A stretch of DNA of 64,000 nt from JBBDXA01 sp040902585 (GCA_040902585.1 JBBDXA010000132.1:1-64000), one strand, 5' to 3'. Counted from the first letter of the stretch, positions 18,296 through 27,820 are shown. Notes: generated by a model not told the origin, from the letters alone. Translations and numbers: made by a program.

Positions 18296-21200
18296 ATGCT
18301 CAACACACTCACCCCTCGCCGCTTCCTGGCAGGCACTCTCGCCGCTGCCCTCGGTCTGCTGCTGGTGTCCTACGCGATTCAGCCGGCCGGTCCCAGCTTC
18401 GCCGCTGACAAGACGGACAAACCAGACAAACCGGACAAGGCCAACAAGAAGCAGGCCAAGGCTAAGGCCAAAGCCGAAGGGGAAAATGAGGATGCCTCCT
18501 ACGCCAAGTACGCGATCTACGAAAAGACCGCCCCGCGCGCCAAGGCCACGCAGCCTGTCGAAACAGGCCTGCCTTTGAAGCTGAACAAGGGCGACCGCAT
18601 CGCCTTCATCGGCAACACGCTGCTGGAGCGCGAGCAGCACTTCGGCTTCATCGAATCACTCCTTCAGCAGCGTTACCCGCAACTGGAGCTGGTCTTTCGC
18701 AATCTCTCCTGGCCTGCCGACACGCCGGACCTTCAGCCCCGGCCCGCCAACTTCGCGGACACCGAGCAGCATCTGGTCCACGAGAACATCGACGTCATCT
18801 TCGCAGCCTACGGTTTCAACGAGTCCTTCGACGGGCCTGAGGGGTTGCCGCGTTTTCGGGCCGCGCTGTCGAAGCACATCGCGGAACTTCGCAGCAAAGC
18901 CTTCAACGGATCGACGGCCCCGCGCATCGTCCTGCTCTCGCCCATCGCCAATGAAAATGTGAAAGGCGTGCCGGCAGGCGATTTGAACAACGAGCGCATT
19001 AGAGCCTACGTCGAAGTCATTCGCGAAGTCGCCGCGGAGCAGAAGGTGGGCTTCGTTGATCTCTACACCGCGACGCACGAAGCGATGTCTGATGCAGGCA
19101 CGGACCTGACCATCAACGGCGCGCATCTGAACGATGAAGGTTACGCGCTGGTGGGGCGTACCGCGTTCCGCCAGCTCGTGAACGAAACACCGCCGGCCGT
19201 GAACGCGAAACTGCGCGAGGCTGTGCTCGATAAGGACCGCCAGTTTTTCCGGCGTTTCCGCCCCGCCAACACTTTCTACTACACCGGTGGGCGCAACCAA
19301 TCCTACGGCTACCTCGACTTCCTTCCCGCCATGCGCAACTTCGATGTGATGACCGCCAACCGCGACCAGCGCATCCACGCCCTCGCGCAAGGCAAGCCTG
19401 TTGCGGAGAAGATCGATGACACGAATGTTCCGCCGATGCCTGTGACAAAGGAGAGCCGCGGCGCCAATGAGTGGATGTCAGCCGCCGATGAGTACAAGGC
19501 TTTCAAGGTCGATCCCCGCTTCGAGGTGAACTTGTTCGCAGGCGAGGAACAATTCCCCGATATCGCTGACCCGATTCAGATGCGCTGGGATTCGCGCGGC
19601 CGACTGTGGGTGAGCTGCTCCACCACCTATCCGCATGTCTATCCCGGTAACGAACCGAATGACAAGCTCGTCATCCTCGAAGACACCGATGGCGACGGCA
19701 AGGCGGACAAGTCCACCGTTTTCGCCGATGACCTTCACATTCCACTCTCCTTCGAGTTCGGCGACGGCGGCGTGTATGTATCAGAGATGCCGCACCTGAC
19801 GTTCCTCAAGGACACCGATGGCGATGGCAAGGCTGATGTCCGCCGCATCGTTCTCACCGGCTTCGGCACTGAAGATTCACATCACTCATTGCACGACATC
19901 GTCTGGACGCCCGATGGCGATCTGATCTGGCGCGACTCGATCTTTCTTCACTCGCAGGTCGAGACGCCTTACGGCCCGGTGCGGCAGCAGAACAGCGGCT
20001 GGTTCCGCTTCCAGCCACGCGATCAGAAACTCATCAGCTTCGGCACCTACCCGAGCACCAATCCCTGGGGCGTCACCTTCGATCACTGGGGCCAGCACGT
20101 GGCCAGCCATCCGATTTATGCCGCAGCGTTTCACTCGCTCGACCCGCCGTACCCGCAGCAGCACCGCGCGCCCGCCGGTCTGCGTGCCTACTCGGGCACC
20201 TGCGGTCAGGAATTTGTCGACTTCAAGACCTTTCCCGCCGAGCTTCAAGGCGGGTTCATCAAGGTGCGGTACAAACCGACGAACCGCGTGGAGATTCACA
20301 AGTGGAGTGAGAAGCCGTTCGGATATGACGAGGAATACGTCGGCGATCTTCTCTTCTCTTCGAACCTGAGTTTCATTCCGGTGGATATCGGGTTCGGGCC
20401 GCGCGGGGCTTTGTATGTGTGCGACTGGTACAACCCGGTGAAGGGCCACGCGCAGTATTCGCTGCGCGATGAACGGCGTGATCGCCGCTCGGGCCGCATC
20501 TGGCGCATCACGACCAAAGGCGTGCCGCTTCAGGAAGCGCCGAAGATCGCGGAGGCTCCGATCGAAGACCTGCTCGATCTGCTCAAGCGGCCGGAGTATC
20601 GCTATCGCTACTGGGCCAAGCGCGAGCTGCGCGAGCGCGATCCGCAGCAGGTGAAGGCGGCCTTGGACAAGTGGGTCGCCGCGCTCAGCGCGGCGAAGGA
20701 TGGCGCGGCATTCAGACATCATCAACTGGAAGCGGTCTGGACCTATCGCTGGATCGGCGTGGTGAATACGGATGTGCTGCGTGAGTTGCTTTCCTGTGAC
20801 AATCATCACGCCCGGGCCGCGGCCACGCAGCAGCTTCGCTACTGGCATCCGCATCTGTCTGACACCATCGCACTGCTTCGAGCCGCCGCCAATGATCCCA
20901 GCGCCATCGTCCGCATGGAAGCCGCGATCGCCGCCAGCTACATCGGCTCCAAGGAAGCTCTCGATGCCATGCTCGATATCGCCCGCCATCCGCGCGACGG
21001 GCACCTGGCGTATGCCTTCACCAGTGCCCTGGAATCGCACACGCTGCGCCCGCACTGGGAGAAGAATCCGGCCTACGCGAGCGTTCCTAAGCTGCTGAAG
21101 GAATCGAAACAGGCCGGCGAACTGGCGGAACCGAAGGCCACCGCGGGCGAGGCCCAGTTCGACGGGCAGCCTGATTTGAAACTGGTGCGCATGGCGGTCA

Positions 21201-22132
21201 TCCCGGAGCGGATGAAGTACACCGTGGATCAGTTCACGGTGAAGCCCGGCCAGCCGGTGAAGGTCGTGTTCTCCAATCCCGATGCGACGGATCACAACCT
21301 GCTCTTTGTCGTGCCCGATGCCCTGGAAGAAGTCGGCGTCGCGGCCAACGACATGGCCAAGGACCCTGCCAATGCGAACTCGGATTTCATACCTGCCTCC
21401 AAGAAAAAACTCATCCTTCACTTTGCTCCGATGATCGGCCCGACGCGCAGCTCACTCGTGTACGTCCTCCGTTTCAAAGCGCCGAGTGAGCCGGGGCTCT
21501 ATCCTTATGTCTGCACGTACCCCGGTCACTGGGTGATGATGAACGGTCTGATGGTCGTTGCTCGCGATGGTAAGGAAGCGGAGAAGTTGCTCGCCACCCG
21601 CAAGCAGCCGGTGTTCGTGAAGGAGTGGAAAGTCGAGGACCTGGCGAAGGACGCCGACGCGGTCGCAGCGAATCACAAGCTTCGCGATGCGACCAAAGGC
21701 ATGCAGGCGTTCATGAAGGCCCAGTGCCACCAGTGTCACGCGGCTGCGGGGCACGGCGTCGGCGTCGGGCCGGACCTGACCAAGGTCGCCGAGAAATACA
21801 AGGGCGCCAAACTCCTACAGCAGATTCTCGAACCTTCCAGCGAGATCAACGAGCAGTACCGCACCTATCAGTTCTACATGAAGGATGGCGATGTGCAGTT
21901 CGGCACGATCAAGCGTGAAGACGCCAAGACGATCGAGCTGATTCCCAGCCTGCTCGCGCCCGGCAACATCGTGAAGGTGCCGGTCGCGGATGTGGAGCGC
22001 AGGGTTGCGTCGAAGCTGTCAGCGATGCCGCAGGGCATGGTGAACGTGCTGACGAAGGATGAGATTCTCGACCTGCTTTCATTCCTGGAAACAGGAGGGC
22101 GGGGGGAGGCGGGGGAGCATGGCGGGCATTAG
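18296..22132 (+). CDS. PVC-type fusion: SGNH-like, propeller, HEAT, azurin-like cupredoxin, cytochrome c
   Basis: The product has 1278 residues. A signal peptide precedes a Lys/Asp/Ala-rich linker (about 38-62). An SGNH-hydrolase-like domain covers about 95-310, but the usual GDS block reads G106-N-T-L, so the nucleophile Ser is replaced. A membrane-bound-dehydrogenase-type beta-propeller covers about 395-740, with repeats such as LEDTDGDGKADKSTVFADDL and LKDTDGDGKADVRRI. HEAT-like helices follow (about 755-930). A cupredoxin domain follows with H1000, C1073, H1078 and M1082; the C-x4-H-x3-M spacing equals azurin. The C-terminal cytochrome c has C1144-HQ-C-H1148. It should pass electrons between the copper and heme sites in the periplasm; the substrate is unknown. 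The start has GAGGA at 18283-18287. DUF1501 follows 100 bases downstream. Confidence 0.93.
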   Translation: MLNTLTPRRFLAGTLAAALGLLLVSYAIQPAGPSFAADKTDKPDKPDKANKKQAKAKAKAEGENEDASYAKYAIYEKTAPRAKATQPVETGLPLKLNKGDRIAFIGNTLLEREQHFGFIESLLQQRYPQLELVFRNLSWPADTPDLQPRPANFADTEQHLVHENIDVIFAAYGFNESFDGPEGLPRFRAALSKHIAELRSKAFNGSTAPRIVLLSPIANENVKGVPAGDLNNERIRAYVEVIREVAAEQKVGFVDLYTATHEAMSDAGTDLTINGAHLNDEGYALVGRTAFRQLVNETPPAVNAKLREAVLDKDRQFFRRFRPANTFYYTGGRNQSYGYLDFLPAMRNFDVMTANRDQRIHALAQGKPVAEKIDDTNVPPMPVTKESRGANEWMSAADEYKAFKVDPRFEVNLFAGEEQFPDIADPIQMRWDSRGRLWVSCSTTYPHVYPGNEPNDKLVILEDTDGDGKADKSTVFADDLHIPLSFEFGDGGVYVSEMPHLTFLKDTDGDGKADVRRIVLTGFGTEDSHHSLHDIVWTPDGDLIWRDSIFLHSQVETPYGPVRQQNSGWFRFQPRDQKLISFGTYPSTNPWGVTFDHWGQHVASHPIYAAAFHSLDPPYPQQHRAPAGLRAYSGTCGQEFVDFKTFPAELQGGFIKVRYKPTNRVEIHKWSEKPFGYDEEYVGDLLFSSNLSFIPVDIGFGPRGALYVCDWYNPVKGHAQYSLRDERRDRRSGRIWRITTKGVPLQEAPKIAEAPIEDLLDLLKRPEYRYRYWAKRELRERDPQQVKAALDKWVAALSAAKDGAAFRHHQLEAVWTYRWIGVVNTDVLRELLSCDNHHARAAATQQLRYWHPHLSDTIALLRAAANDPSAIVRMEAAIAASYIGSKEALDAMLDIARHPRDGHLAYAFTSALESHTLRPHWEKNPAYASVPKLLKESKQAGELAEPKATAGEAQFDGQPDLKLVRMAVIPERMKYTVDQFTVKPGQPVKVVFSNPDATDHNLLFVVPDALEEVGVAANDMAKDPANANSDFIPASKKKLILHFAPMIGPTRSSLVYVLRFKAPSEPGLYPYVCTYPGHWVMMNGLMVVARDGKEAEKLLATRKQPVFVKEWKVEDLAKDADAVAANHKLRDATKGMQAFMKAQCHQCHAAAGHGVGVGPDLTKVAEKYKGAKLLQQILEPSSEINEQYRTYQFYMKDGDVQFGTIKREDAKTIELIPSLLAPGNIVKVPVADVERRVASKLSAMPQGMVNVLTKDEILDLLSFLETGGRGEAGEHGGH

Positions 22133-22232
22133 CTCTGTTTGTGTCAAGCCATTGATTCAGGTGTAAAAAGAACGACCGTTTCCGCTTGCATCCTGATACC
22201 ATCAGAAGAACAGCACCTTTTCGAGAGCGACT

Positions 22233-23588
22233 ATGTTCAGTATTTCTGATCCGCTGCGACCCGGTCGATTATCGCGAAGGCGATTCATCCAGATGGGCAC
22301 GCTGGGCCTCGGGCTGACGCTGCCGCGCATGCTGCGCGCTGAGTCGCAGGTCGCCGCGACGCAAGGCCGTGCCAAGCGCGCCAAGTCCGTCATTCTCATT
22401 TTCTGCAACGGCGGGCCTGCGCATCAGGACACGTTCGATCTGAAGCCCGATGCCCCTTCCGACATTGCCGGGCCGTTCAGGCCCATTCGCACCGCCGCAT
22501 CAGGCATGCAGATCTGCGAACTGCTGCCCAAGCTCGCAACCTGCGCCAAGGATTTTTCGCTCATCCGAACCGTGTCACACACCGATGCGCTGCATCCATC
22601 GGCCACGTACTGGGCCCTGACCGGGCATCAGCCGCCCAGGTCAACGCTCGATCTGAAGCCTTCGCCGACGCACATGCCCGCGGTCGGCTCGGTGCTGGCG
22701 AAGTATCTGCCTTCGCGCGCGGACCTGCCTTCGTATGTGCTCGCGCCGCAGCTTTGCTATGACGTGAGCAACACGCAGCCGGGCCAGCACGCCTGCATGC
22801 TCGGCGGGGCGTTCGATCCGTTCCTCGTCGAAGGCGATCCCAGCAGCAATGACTTCCACGTGCGCGGCCTGTCCCTGAACGATCAACTCACCCTCAAACG
22901 ACTGCGCGATCGGGAGAACATCCGCCGGAGTCTCGAAACTCACATGGCGTACCTCGGCCAGTCGATGGAAGCTCACGCGCTCGATGCGTTCCACGAACAG
23001 GCCTACAGCCTGCTCAGTTCGCCCGCCGCCAAACGTGCGTTTGATCTGGATGAGGAATCCAAACTCCTGCGCGATCGTTACGGCCGAAATCGCTACGGCC
23101 AGAGTTACCTCCTGGCGCGAAGGCTGGTCGAAGCCGGCGTGCGCACGGTGATGATCAACGACAACATCGGCTCCAACAACGACCGCTGGGACACGCACGG
23201 CGACAACTACGGCACGCTGCGAAAGAACCTGCCTGAGACTGATGCCGCGCTCTCATCACTGCTCATCGATCTGAAAGAGCGGGGCCTGCTTGATACGACG
23301 CTCGTCATCTGGATGGGCGAGATGGGGCGGTCACCGAAGAACGATCACCGCGATCACTGGCCGCAATGCTACAGCGTGCTGCTGGCGGGCGGCGGGATTC
23401 AGGGCGGACAGGTCTACGGCGAATCAGACAGCCAGGCTGCGTATCCCAAGTCCAATGCCTGCACGCCCGGCGATGTGCTCGCGACGGTCTACGCCGCGAT
23501 GGGCCTGCCCAAAGACATGACCATCACCGATCATCAGGGCCGCCCACTTTTCCTTTACGGCGGCGATCCGATCCAGGCGATGCTGTGA
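22233..23588 (+). CDS. DUF1501 protein with Tat signal (second copy)
   Basis: The product has 451 residues. It begins with a twin-arginine signal, LSRRRFIQMGTLGLGLTLPRML. DUF1501 features are VILIFCNGGPAHQDTFDLKP near the start and a C-terminal TTLVIWMGEMGRSPKNDHRDHW. It is clearly paralogous to the 12739-14229 gene but shorter and diverged. It lies 100 bases downstream of the cupredoxin/cytochrome fusion on the same strand, so the two probably form one transcription unit. The role is periplasmic; the reaction is unknown. Confidence 0.92.
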   Translation: MFSISDPLRPGRLSRRRFIQMGTLGLGLTLPRMLRAESQVAATQGRAKRAKSVILIFCNGGPAHQDTFDLKPDAPSDIAGPFRPIRTAASGMQICELLPKLATCAKDFSLIRTVSHTDALHPSATYWALTGHQPPRSTLDLKPSPTHMPAVGSVLAKYLPSRADLPSYVLAPQLCYDVSNTQPGQHACMLGGAFDPFLVEGDPSSNDFHVRGLSLNDQLTLKRLRDRENIRRSLETHMAYLGQSMEAHALDAFHEQAYSLLSSPAAKRAFDLDEESKLLRDRYGRNRYGQSYLLARRLVEAGVRTVMINDNIGSNNDRWDTHGDNYGTLRKNLPETDAALSSLLIDLKERGLLDTTLVIWMGEMGRSPKNDHRDHWPQCYSVLLAGGGIQGGQVYGESDSQAAYPKSNACTPGDVLATVYAAMGLPKDMTITDHQGRPLFLYGGDPIQAML

Positions 23589-23614
23589 TGTTTGGCGTCC
23601 GGGTCCATCGGCTT

Positions 23615-23720
23615 GGGTGCCATGGGNNNNNNNNNNGAGTCCGCGAGCTTACCCGTGCCGAATCCACCTGTCACCCACAGCACGGGTAAGCTCCGAAGAC
23701 TTCGCTTACCCATGGCACCC
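23615..23720. repeat. Intergenic double-palindrome repeat GGGTGCCATGGG, with assembly gap
   Basis: GGGTGCCATGGG (23615-23626) pairs with CCCATGGCACCC (23709-23720). Inside, the unit AGCTTACCCGTGC recurs inverted as GCACGGGTAAGCT. The arms span about 40 bases each around a short centre. Ten N (23627-23636) fall in the left arm. The right arm predicts roughly TAAGCGAAG there. Confidence 0.75.
23627..23636. other. Assembly gap (10 N)
   Basis: Ten undetermined bases lie inside the intergenic palindrome. No gene is interrupted; the DUF1501 stop is at 23588 and the ABC-F stop at 23734. Confidence 0.99.
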
Positions 23721-23733
23721 GCGCTCCATCGCT

Positions 23734-25578
23734 TCACGCGAGCTTCGCTTCCAGTTCCGCCCATCGTTCGTACAGGGCCGCGACGTTCGCCTGCGCCTTT
23801 CCCAGCACTTCATAGGCTTCATGCAGCAGGCGATGATCGGCGACGACAGCGGGCTCGGTCGTGCGGGCTTCGAGGCGTTTCACTTCCTCTTCCGCTTCAT
23901 GGATGCGCTGCTCAATCGTATCCCAGTCGCGCTGATCCTTATAGGTGAGCTTGGTCTTGCCTGGGGTCGCGGGCTTCGGTGAGGCTGCAGCCTGCACGGC
24001 GGCCGGCTCCTTCGCTTTCACCTTCGCCGCATCCTTCTCCTGTTTTTCCTGTTCGTTCTCTTCGCGCTGGCGGATCGATTCCCACTGCGCGTAGTCGGCG
24101 AAGAACTTGGCGTTGCCTTGGCCGTCCAGCGCGAGAATCTGCGTCGAGAGACGGGCGATCATGTAGCGATCGTGGGTGACCAGCAGCACCGCGCCGGGAA
24201 AGCTGGCGAGACTTTCCTCGAGCACTTCGAGCGAGGCGATGTCCAGGTCATTGGTCGGTTCATCGAGGATGAGCAGGTCCGCGGGCTGGATCATGAGCCG
24301 GGCGATGAGGATGCGCGCCTGTTCGCCGCCGGAGAGATCGCCGACGGAGGTGTTGAGCTGATCGGTGCGAAAGAGAAAGCGCGTGGCCCAGGTGTTGATG
24401 TGAATGGATTGATCGCGGAAGTAGAGCACATCGCTGACGGGGCACAGGGCATCGCGCAGCGATTGTCTGGGGTCGAGCTCTTCGCGCTGCTGCGTGAAGG
24501 TGACGATGCGCAGGTTGTCCGCCAGTTTCAGGGTGCCGGTGTCAGGCGGGAGTTTGCCGGTGAGGACGTTAATGAGCGAGGTCTTGCCGCTGCCGTTGGG
24601 TCCGAGCAGGCCGATGCAGGTGCCGGGCGAAAGGGTCAGTTCCAGGTCGCTGAAAAGGGGCTTGCCGCCGAGCGTTTTGCTGATGCCTTTGGCGACGAGC
24701 AGGTTCCGCGTCTGGCGACCCGTGGCGGTGAAGCTGATGTCCGAAGCGCGGTTGGGTGCGTTGCGATTCTTCAGGTCATCGAGTTCATCCATGCGCTGGC
24801 CGGCTTCTTCGATCCGGCCTTTCGCCTTCGTTCTTCGTGCCTGCGCCCCGCGGCCGAGCCAGCGCAGATCCTCGCGCACCTTCGTCGCCAGCGATTGCTG
24901 CTCTTTCATCTGGGCGGTGAGAAACTCCGCCCTTCGCCGCAGGAATTCGCTGTAGGAGCCTTGCACCGTGAACGTGCCCTGGGCGTAAGCCTTGCTCAGT
25001 TCCAGCACCCGGCTGCACACGTTCTCCAGAAAGTAGCGATCGTGCGTGACCACGATCATCGCCATCGAAGCGCTTTCCAGAAACGATTCAAGCCAGAGCA
25101 CGCCGTGCAGATCAAGATGATTCGTCGGCTCATCGAGCAGGATCAGATCAGGCTCGGTGACCAGGGCCCGCGCGATCGCCAGACGTTTGCGCCATCCGCC
25201 GGACATGGCTGACACCGGCTGAAGCATGTCGATGAAACCGATCTGTTCGAGCACGCGCCGCGCAGCGACATCGCGATCATGTTCATCATGAAGCTGCTCA
25301 CCCAGGGCGGTGACGACAGCGGAGAGGGCGGTCGCGCCCTCGTCGAACTCATCTTTCTGAGGCACATAGCTGACGCGCAGGTTTCGCCGGGCGGTGAGTT
25401 CGCCGGTGTCAGGCTGCTCGAGGCCGGCCATGATTTTCATCAGGGTGGATTTGCCCGAGCCGTTGGGCCCGATCAGGCCGAGACGCTCGCCATCGGCAAT
25501 GCCCATCGCCACGCCTTCGAAGAGAGGGCGCGGGCCGAAGGACTTACTCAGGTTCTGGCAGCTCAGGAGGATCGCCAT
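23734..25578 (-). CDS. uup: ABC-F family ATPase, Uup type
   Basis: The product has 614 residues from ATG 25578 (MAILLSCQNLSKSFG), the usual family start; the frame extends to 25680 but the extra residues look spurious. It has two ABC cassettes. Each has Walker A GPNGSGK(S/T), a signature (MSGGWRKR; LSGGEQAR) and Walker B with downstream Asp (LILLDEPTNHLD; LLILDEPTNDLD). A charged linker with Arg/Lys-rich helices joins them. The C-terminus (TKLTYKDQRDWDTIEQRI onward) is the coiled-coil tail typical of Uup. There are no membrane segments. It is a cytoplasmic protein acting on ribosomes or branched DNA intermediates by family knowledge. It is leftward and isolated from both neighbours by palindromic repeats. 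Confidence 0.9.
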   Translation of the reverse strand: MAILLSCQNLSKSFGPRPLFEGVAMGIADGERLGLIGPNGSGKSTLMKIMAGLEQPDTGELTARRNLRVSYVPQKDEFDEGATALSAVVTALGEQLHDEHDRDVAARRVLEQIGFIDMLQPVSAMSGGWRKRLAIARALVTEPDLILLDEPTNHLDLHGVLWLESFLESASMAMIVVTHDRYFLENVCSRVLELSKAYAQGTFTVQGSYSEFLRRRAEFLTAQMKEQQSLATKVREDLRWLGRGAQARRTKAKGRIEEAGQRMDELDDLKNRNAPNRASDISFTATGRQTRNLLVAKGISKTLGGKPLFSDLELTLSPGTCIGLLGPNGSGKTSLINVLTGKLPPDTGTLKLADNLRIVTFTQQREELDPRQSLRDALCPVSDVLYFRDQSIHINTWATRFLFRTDQLNTSVGDLSGGEQARILIARLMIQPADLLILDEPTNDLDIASLEVLEESLASFPGAVLLVTHDRYMIARLSTQILALDGQGNAKFFADYAQWESIRQREENEQEKQEKDAAKVKAKEPAAVQAAASPKPATPGKTKLTYKDQRDWDTIEQRIHEAEEEVKRLEARTTEPAVVADHRLLHEAYEVLGKAQANVAALYERWAELEAKLA

Positions 25579-25717
25579 GGGCGGGAGAATGTAGCACAGC
25601 GGCGAAACGGCACAGGGGCGGCATCGAATAATATGGGTGAAAGTTTCAGGCCCGCGCAAAAGGTCGGCGCGTGCGGACATCTAATCAGGAGACCGTGACT
25701 CCTTCAGTGCCTGGATT

Positions 25718-25850
25718 GGGTGCCACGGCTCGACGAGTCCGCGAGGAGACCCGTGCCTCCGGTGCCGGCTGCGGGAGATCGCCGTGTGTACCGGCGATTC
25801 AGGCCTTCGCACGGGTCTTCGTCGGCGGACCTCCTCGACCCGTGGCACCC
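25718..25850. repeat. Intergenic palindrome GGGTGCCACGG
   Basis: GGGTGCCACGG (25718-25728) pairs with CCGTGGCACCC (25840-25850). Complementarity continues imperfectly inward for about 40 bases per arm and ends in GACCCGTGC / GCACGGGTC. It is the same architecture as 23615-23720. The two copies flank the uup gene, one on each side. Confidence 0.75.
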
Positions 25851-25867
25851 TGATTGGGTTCTCTGAT

Positions 25868-26383
25868 ATGGCAGCCAACCCAGGCGAATTCGTGCAGCTC
25901 TTCATCCGTCACGAGCGGCGGGTCTTCGCGTATCTCATGACCGTGCTGGGGAACGCTGCCGACGCGGAGGATGTGCTCCAGCAGACTTGCGTGGTGCTGT
26001 GGAGCAAGTTCGATGAGTTTGAAGCGGGCAGCGATTTCGCCGCCTGGGCGATTCGCACGGCTTACCTCACCGCGCGGAACCACCTGCGCTCGAAGTCGCG
26101 CTCGCGGGTCTGTTTCAGTCAGGCGATGTTCGAGGCGGTCGCCCAGCAGGCGGCGACGCAGCCGGCGCAGGTCGATGATGTTCACGATGCCCTGGGCGAA
26201 TGCCTGGAGCGTCTGCCTGCGGAAGATCGCGACATGATCCGCCAGCGGTACGAGCTGGATGCATCGGTGCCTTCGATCGCCGATCGCCTCGGGCGTTCGG
26301 TGCATGTGGTGTACCGGGCCCTGTCGCGCGTTCACACGGACTTGTTTCAGTGCGTTACCAAACGCCTCGCCGCCGGGAAGTAG
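25868..26383 (+). CDS. RNA polymerase sigma factor, ECF-like (Rhodopirellula/Verrucomicrobium family)
   Basis: The product has 171 residues. ATG 25868 (MAANPGEFVQLF) is chosen because upstream in-frame sequence overlaps the palindromic repeat. Region 2 is RHERRVFAYLMTVLGNAADAEDVLQQT with WAIRTAYLTARNHLRS after it; region 4 is CLERLPAEDRDMIRQRYELD followed by the helix-turn-helix SVPSIADRLGRSVHVVYRALSRVH. It would direct transcription of a small regulon. The FecR-domain gene begins 3 bases downstream and probably encodes its membrane regulator. Confidence 0.92.
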   Translation: MAANPGEFVQLFIRHERRVFAYLMTVLGNAADAEDVLQQTCVVLWSKFDEFEAGSDFAAWAIRTAYLTARNHLRSKSRSRVCFSQAMFEAVAQQAATQPAQVDDVHDALGECLERLPAEDRDMIRQRYELDASVPSIADRLGRSVHVVYRALSRVHTDLFQCVTKRLAAGK

Positions 26384-26386
26384 CTC

Positions 26387-27778
26387 ATGGCCGAGATGGA
26401 TGACAAGTTGCACGAGCTCGTCGAGCTGCTCGACCTGCTGCGCGAAGAGCGGGCCACGCAGGAGCAGTGCGATCGCATCGAGGCGATTGCGATGAGCGAT
26501 CCCAAGGCGATGCAGATTTACCTGCGTTACATGGCGATGGCGGCGAGCCTGCGGCATCGAATGCAAGGGCTTCCGGGGTTGCTGGAGTCGGCGGTGGGCC
26601 TGGGGCGGACGGATGCAGGCGCGGTGGCGCATGCCGGGCTTCGTCGCCCGACGACGCGGCACTGGCTCGCCGCGGCGACGGCGCTGGCGGCGGTCATCGC
26701 GCTGACCGTCATCTTTTGGTCGGGCGGCCGGACGCCTGTCGCGCCGCCCGGCGTGCCGACTGTACTGGCGACGCTTTCGCAGGTGACCGGCGAAGTGCGG
26801 CTGATCACGCTTCAGGGTGAAACGCCTGCCGCGCCTGCGACGAAGCTCTACGCGGGGGACACGATCAAGACGATCGGCGCGGGCAGCAGCGTCATCCTGC
26901 TTTACGATGACGGCACGCGGCTGGCGCTGGCGAACGATGCCTCGCTCACCTGCCTCACGGGCGAGCGCAAGAACGTCGTGCTGCATCACGGCATCGTTTC
27001 CGCCCAGGTCGCGCCGCAGTCACCCGGCAAGCCCATGCTGCTGGCCACGCCCGGCGCGAAGATCGAAGTGCTGGGCACCCAGTTCACCGTCGCCGCCGGC
27101 ATCGAGCGCACGGAGCTGAACGTGTCGCAGGGTCGCGTCCGCCTGACGCGCGTGTCCGACGGACAGTCGGTGGAAGTCGCACAGGGGCACGGCGTGGTGA
27201 CCAACGGCGAGATCACCTTGGCCGTACATGAATCGAAAGGCCCGCGCGAGACGTGGGAAGTGGACTTCGAGAAGGGTGTGCCCCAAGGCTGGATCGGCGC
27301 GGCCGAGAAGGAGCGCCTGCCCGCCGGCTCTGTTGCGGCGATCCGCGCCGTGCGTGACAAGGCCAGCGATCCGGTGATCTTCCTGCTCGCCAGTCGCGAT
27401 GAATGGGTTCAAGGCCTCTTTGCGATTCATGGCGACTCGCACCTGCACATCACCTTCAAGATGGAACGCCCCGACTGGCTCAATGTGTTCTTCACCACCC
27501 GCGGCAGCGATCCGACGAATCCATCATGGACCTTGCACAACTTCAACGAGTTTCCTTTTTTTCCGCTCAAGCCCGACCAGTGGCAGACGGTGACGATTCC
27601 GCTGACGACGTTCCGCCGCAAGCGCGACGGCGTGTTTCACAATGAGCCGCCGGTGGTGGGCGAAGTAGCGACCGGCATCAGCATGAGTTCGACGGAGCCT
27701 GACCGCGGGCTGGTGGTGGACCGCATGTGGGTGACCAGGGGCGGACCGGGCAAGGTGGAAGTGAAACCGGCGGAGTAG
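26387..27778 (+). CDS. FecR-domain membrane protein, probable sigma factor regulator
   Basis: The product has 463 residues. The N-terminal cytoplasmic part (about 1-80) is helical, as in planctomycete anti-sigma-like FecR proteins. A transmembrane helix lies near 88-107 (WLAAATALAAVIALTVIFW). The FecR domain follows (TLYAGDTIKTIGAGSSVILLYDDGT-like core, then AKIEVLGTQFTV). The C-terminal 170 residues (WEVDFEKGVPQGWIG onward) look like an extracytoplasmic beta-sandwich that could bind carbohydrate. It starts 3 bases after the sigma gene, so co-translation is likely. It would sense an outside signal and control the sigma factor. A GC-rich hairpin follows the stop. Confidence 0.88.
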   Translation: MAEMDDKLHELVELLDLLREERATQEQCDRIEAIAMSDPKAMQIYLRYMAMAASLRHRMQGLPGLLESAVGLGRTDAGAVAHAGLRRPTTRHWLAAATALAAVIALTVIFWSGGRTPVAPPGVPTVLATLSQVTGEVRLITLQGETPAAPATKLYAGDTIKTIGAGSSVILLYDDGTRLALANDASLTCLTGERKNVVLHHGIVSAQVAPQSPGKPMLLATPGAKIEVLGTQFTVAAGIERTELNVSQGRVRLTRVSDGQSVEVAQGHGVVTNGEITLAVHESKGPRETWEVDFEKGVPQGWIGAAEKERLPAGSVAAIRAVRDKASDPVIFLLASRDEWVQGLFAIHGDSHLHITFKMERPDWLNVFFTTRGSDPTNPSWTLHNFNEFPFFPLKPDQWQTVTIPLTTFRRKRDGVFHNEPPVVGEVATGISMSSTEPDRGLVVDRMWVTRGGPGKVEVKPAE

Positions 27779-27788
27779 TCGCTCGACT

Positions 27789-27820
27789 CCCCTCCCTCCC
27801 AGGGAGGGGCTGGGGGAGGG
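27789..27820 (+). terminator. GC hairpin with G-quadruplex-capable tail, copy 1
   Basis: CCCCTCCCT (27789-27797) pairs with AGGGAGGGG (27801-27809). The 3' arm continues into GGG-A-GGGG-CT-GGGGG-A-GGG (27802-27820), a G-quadruplex pattern. It begins 11 bases after the FecR gene stop. There is no U-tract, so it may not be a classical terminator. An almost identical copy is at 34564-34595. Confidence 0.5.

Noticed and set aside
19886..21421. Leftward open frame of 511 codons
   Set aside because: It lies antisense to the propeller and HEAT part of the cupredoxin/cytochrome fusion, whose domains are unmistakable.
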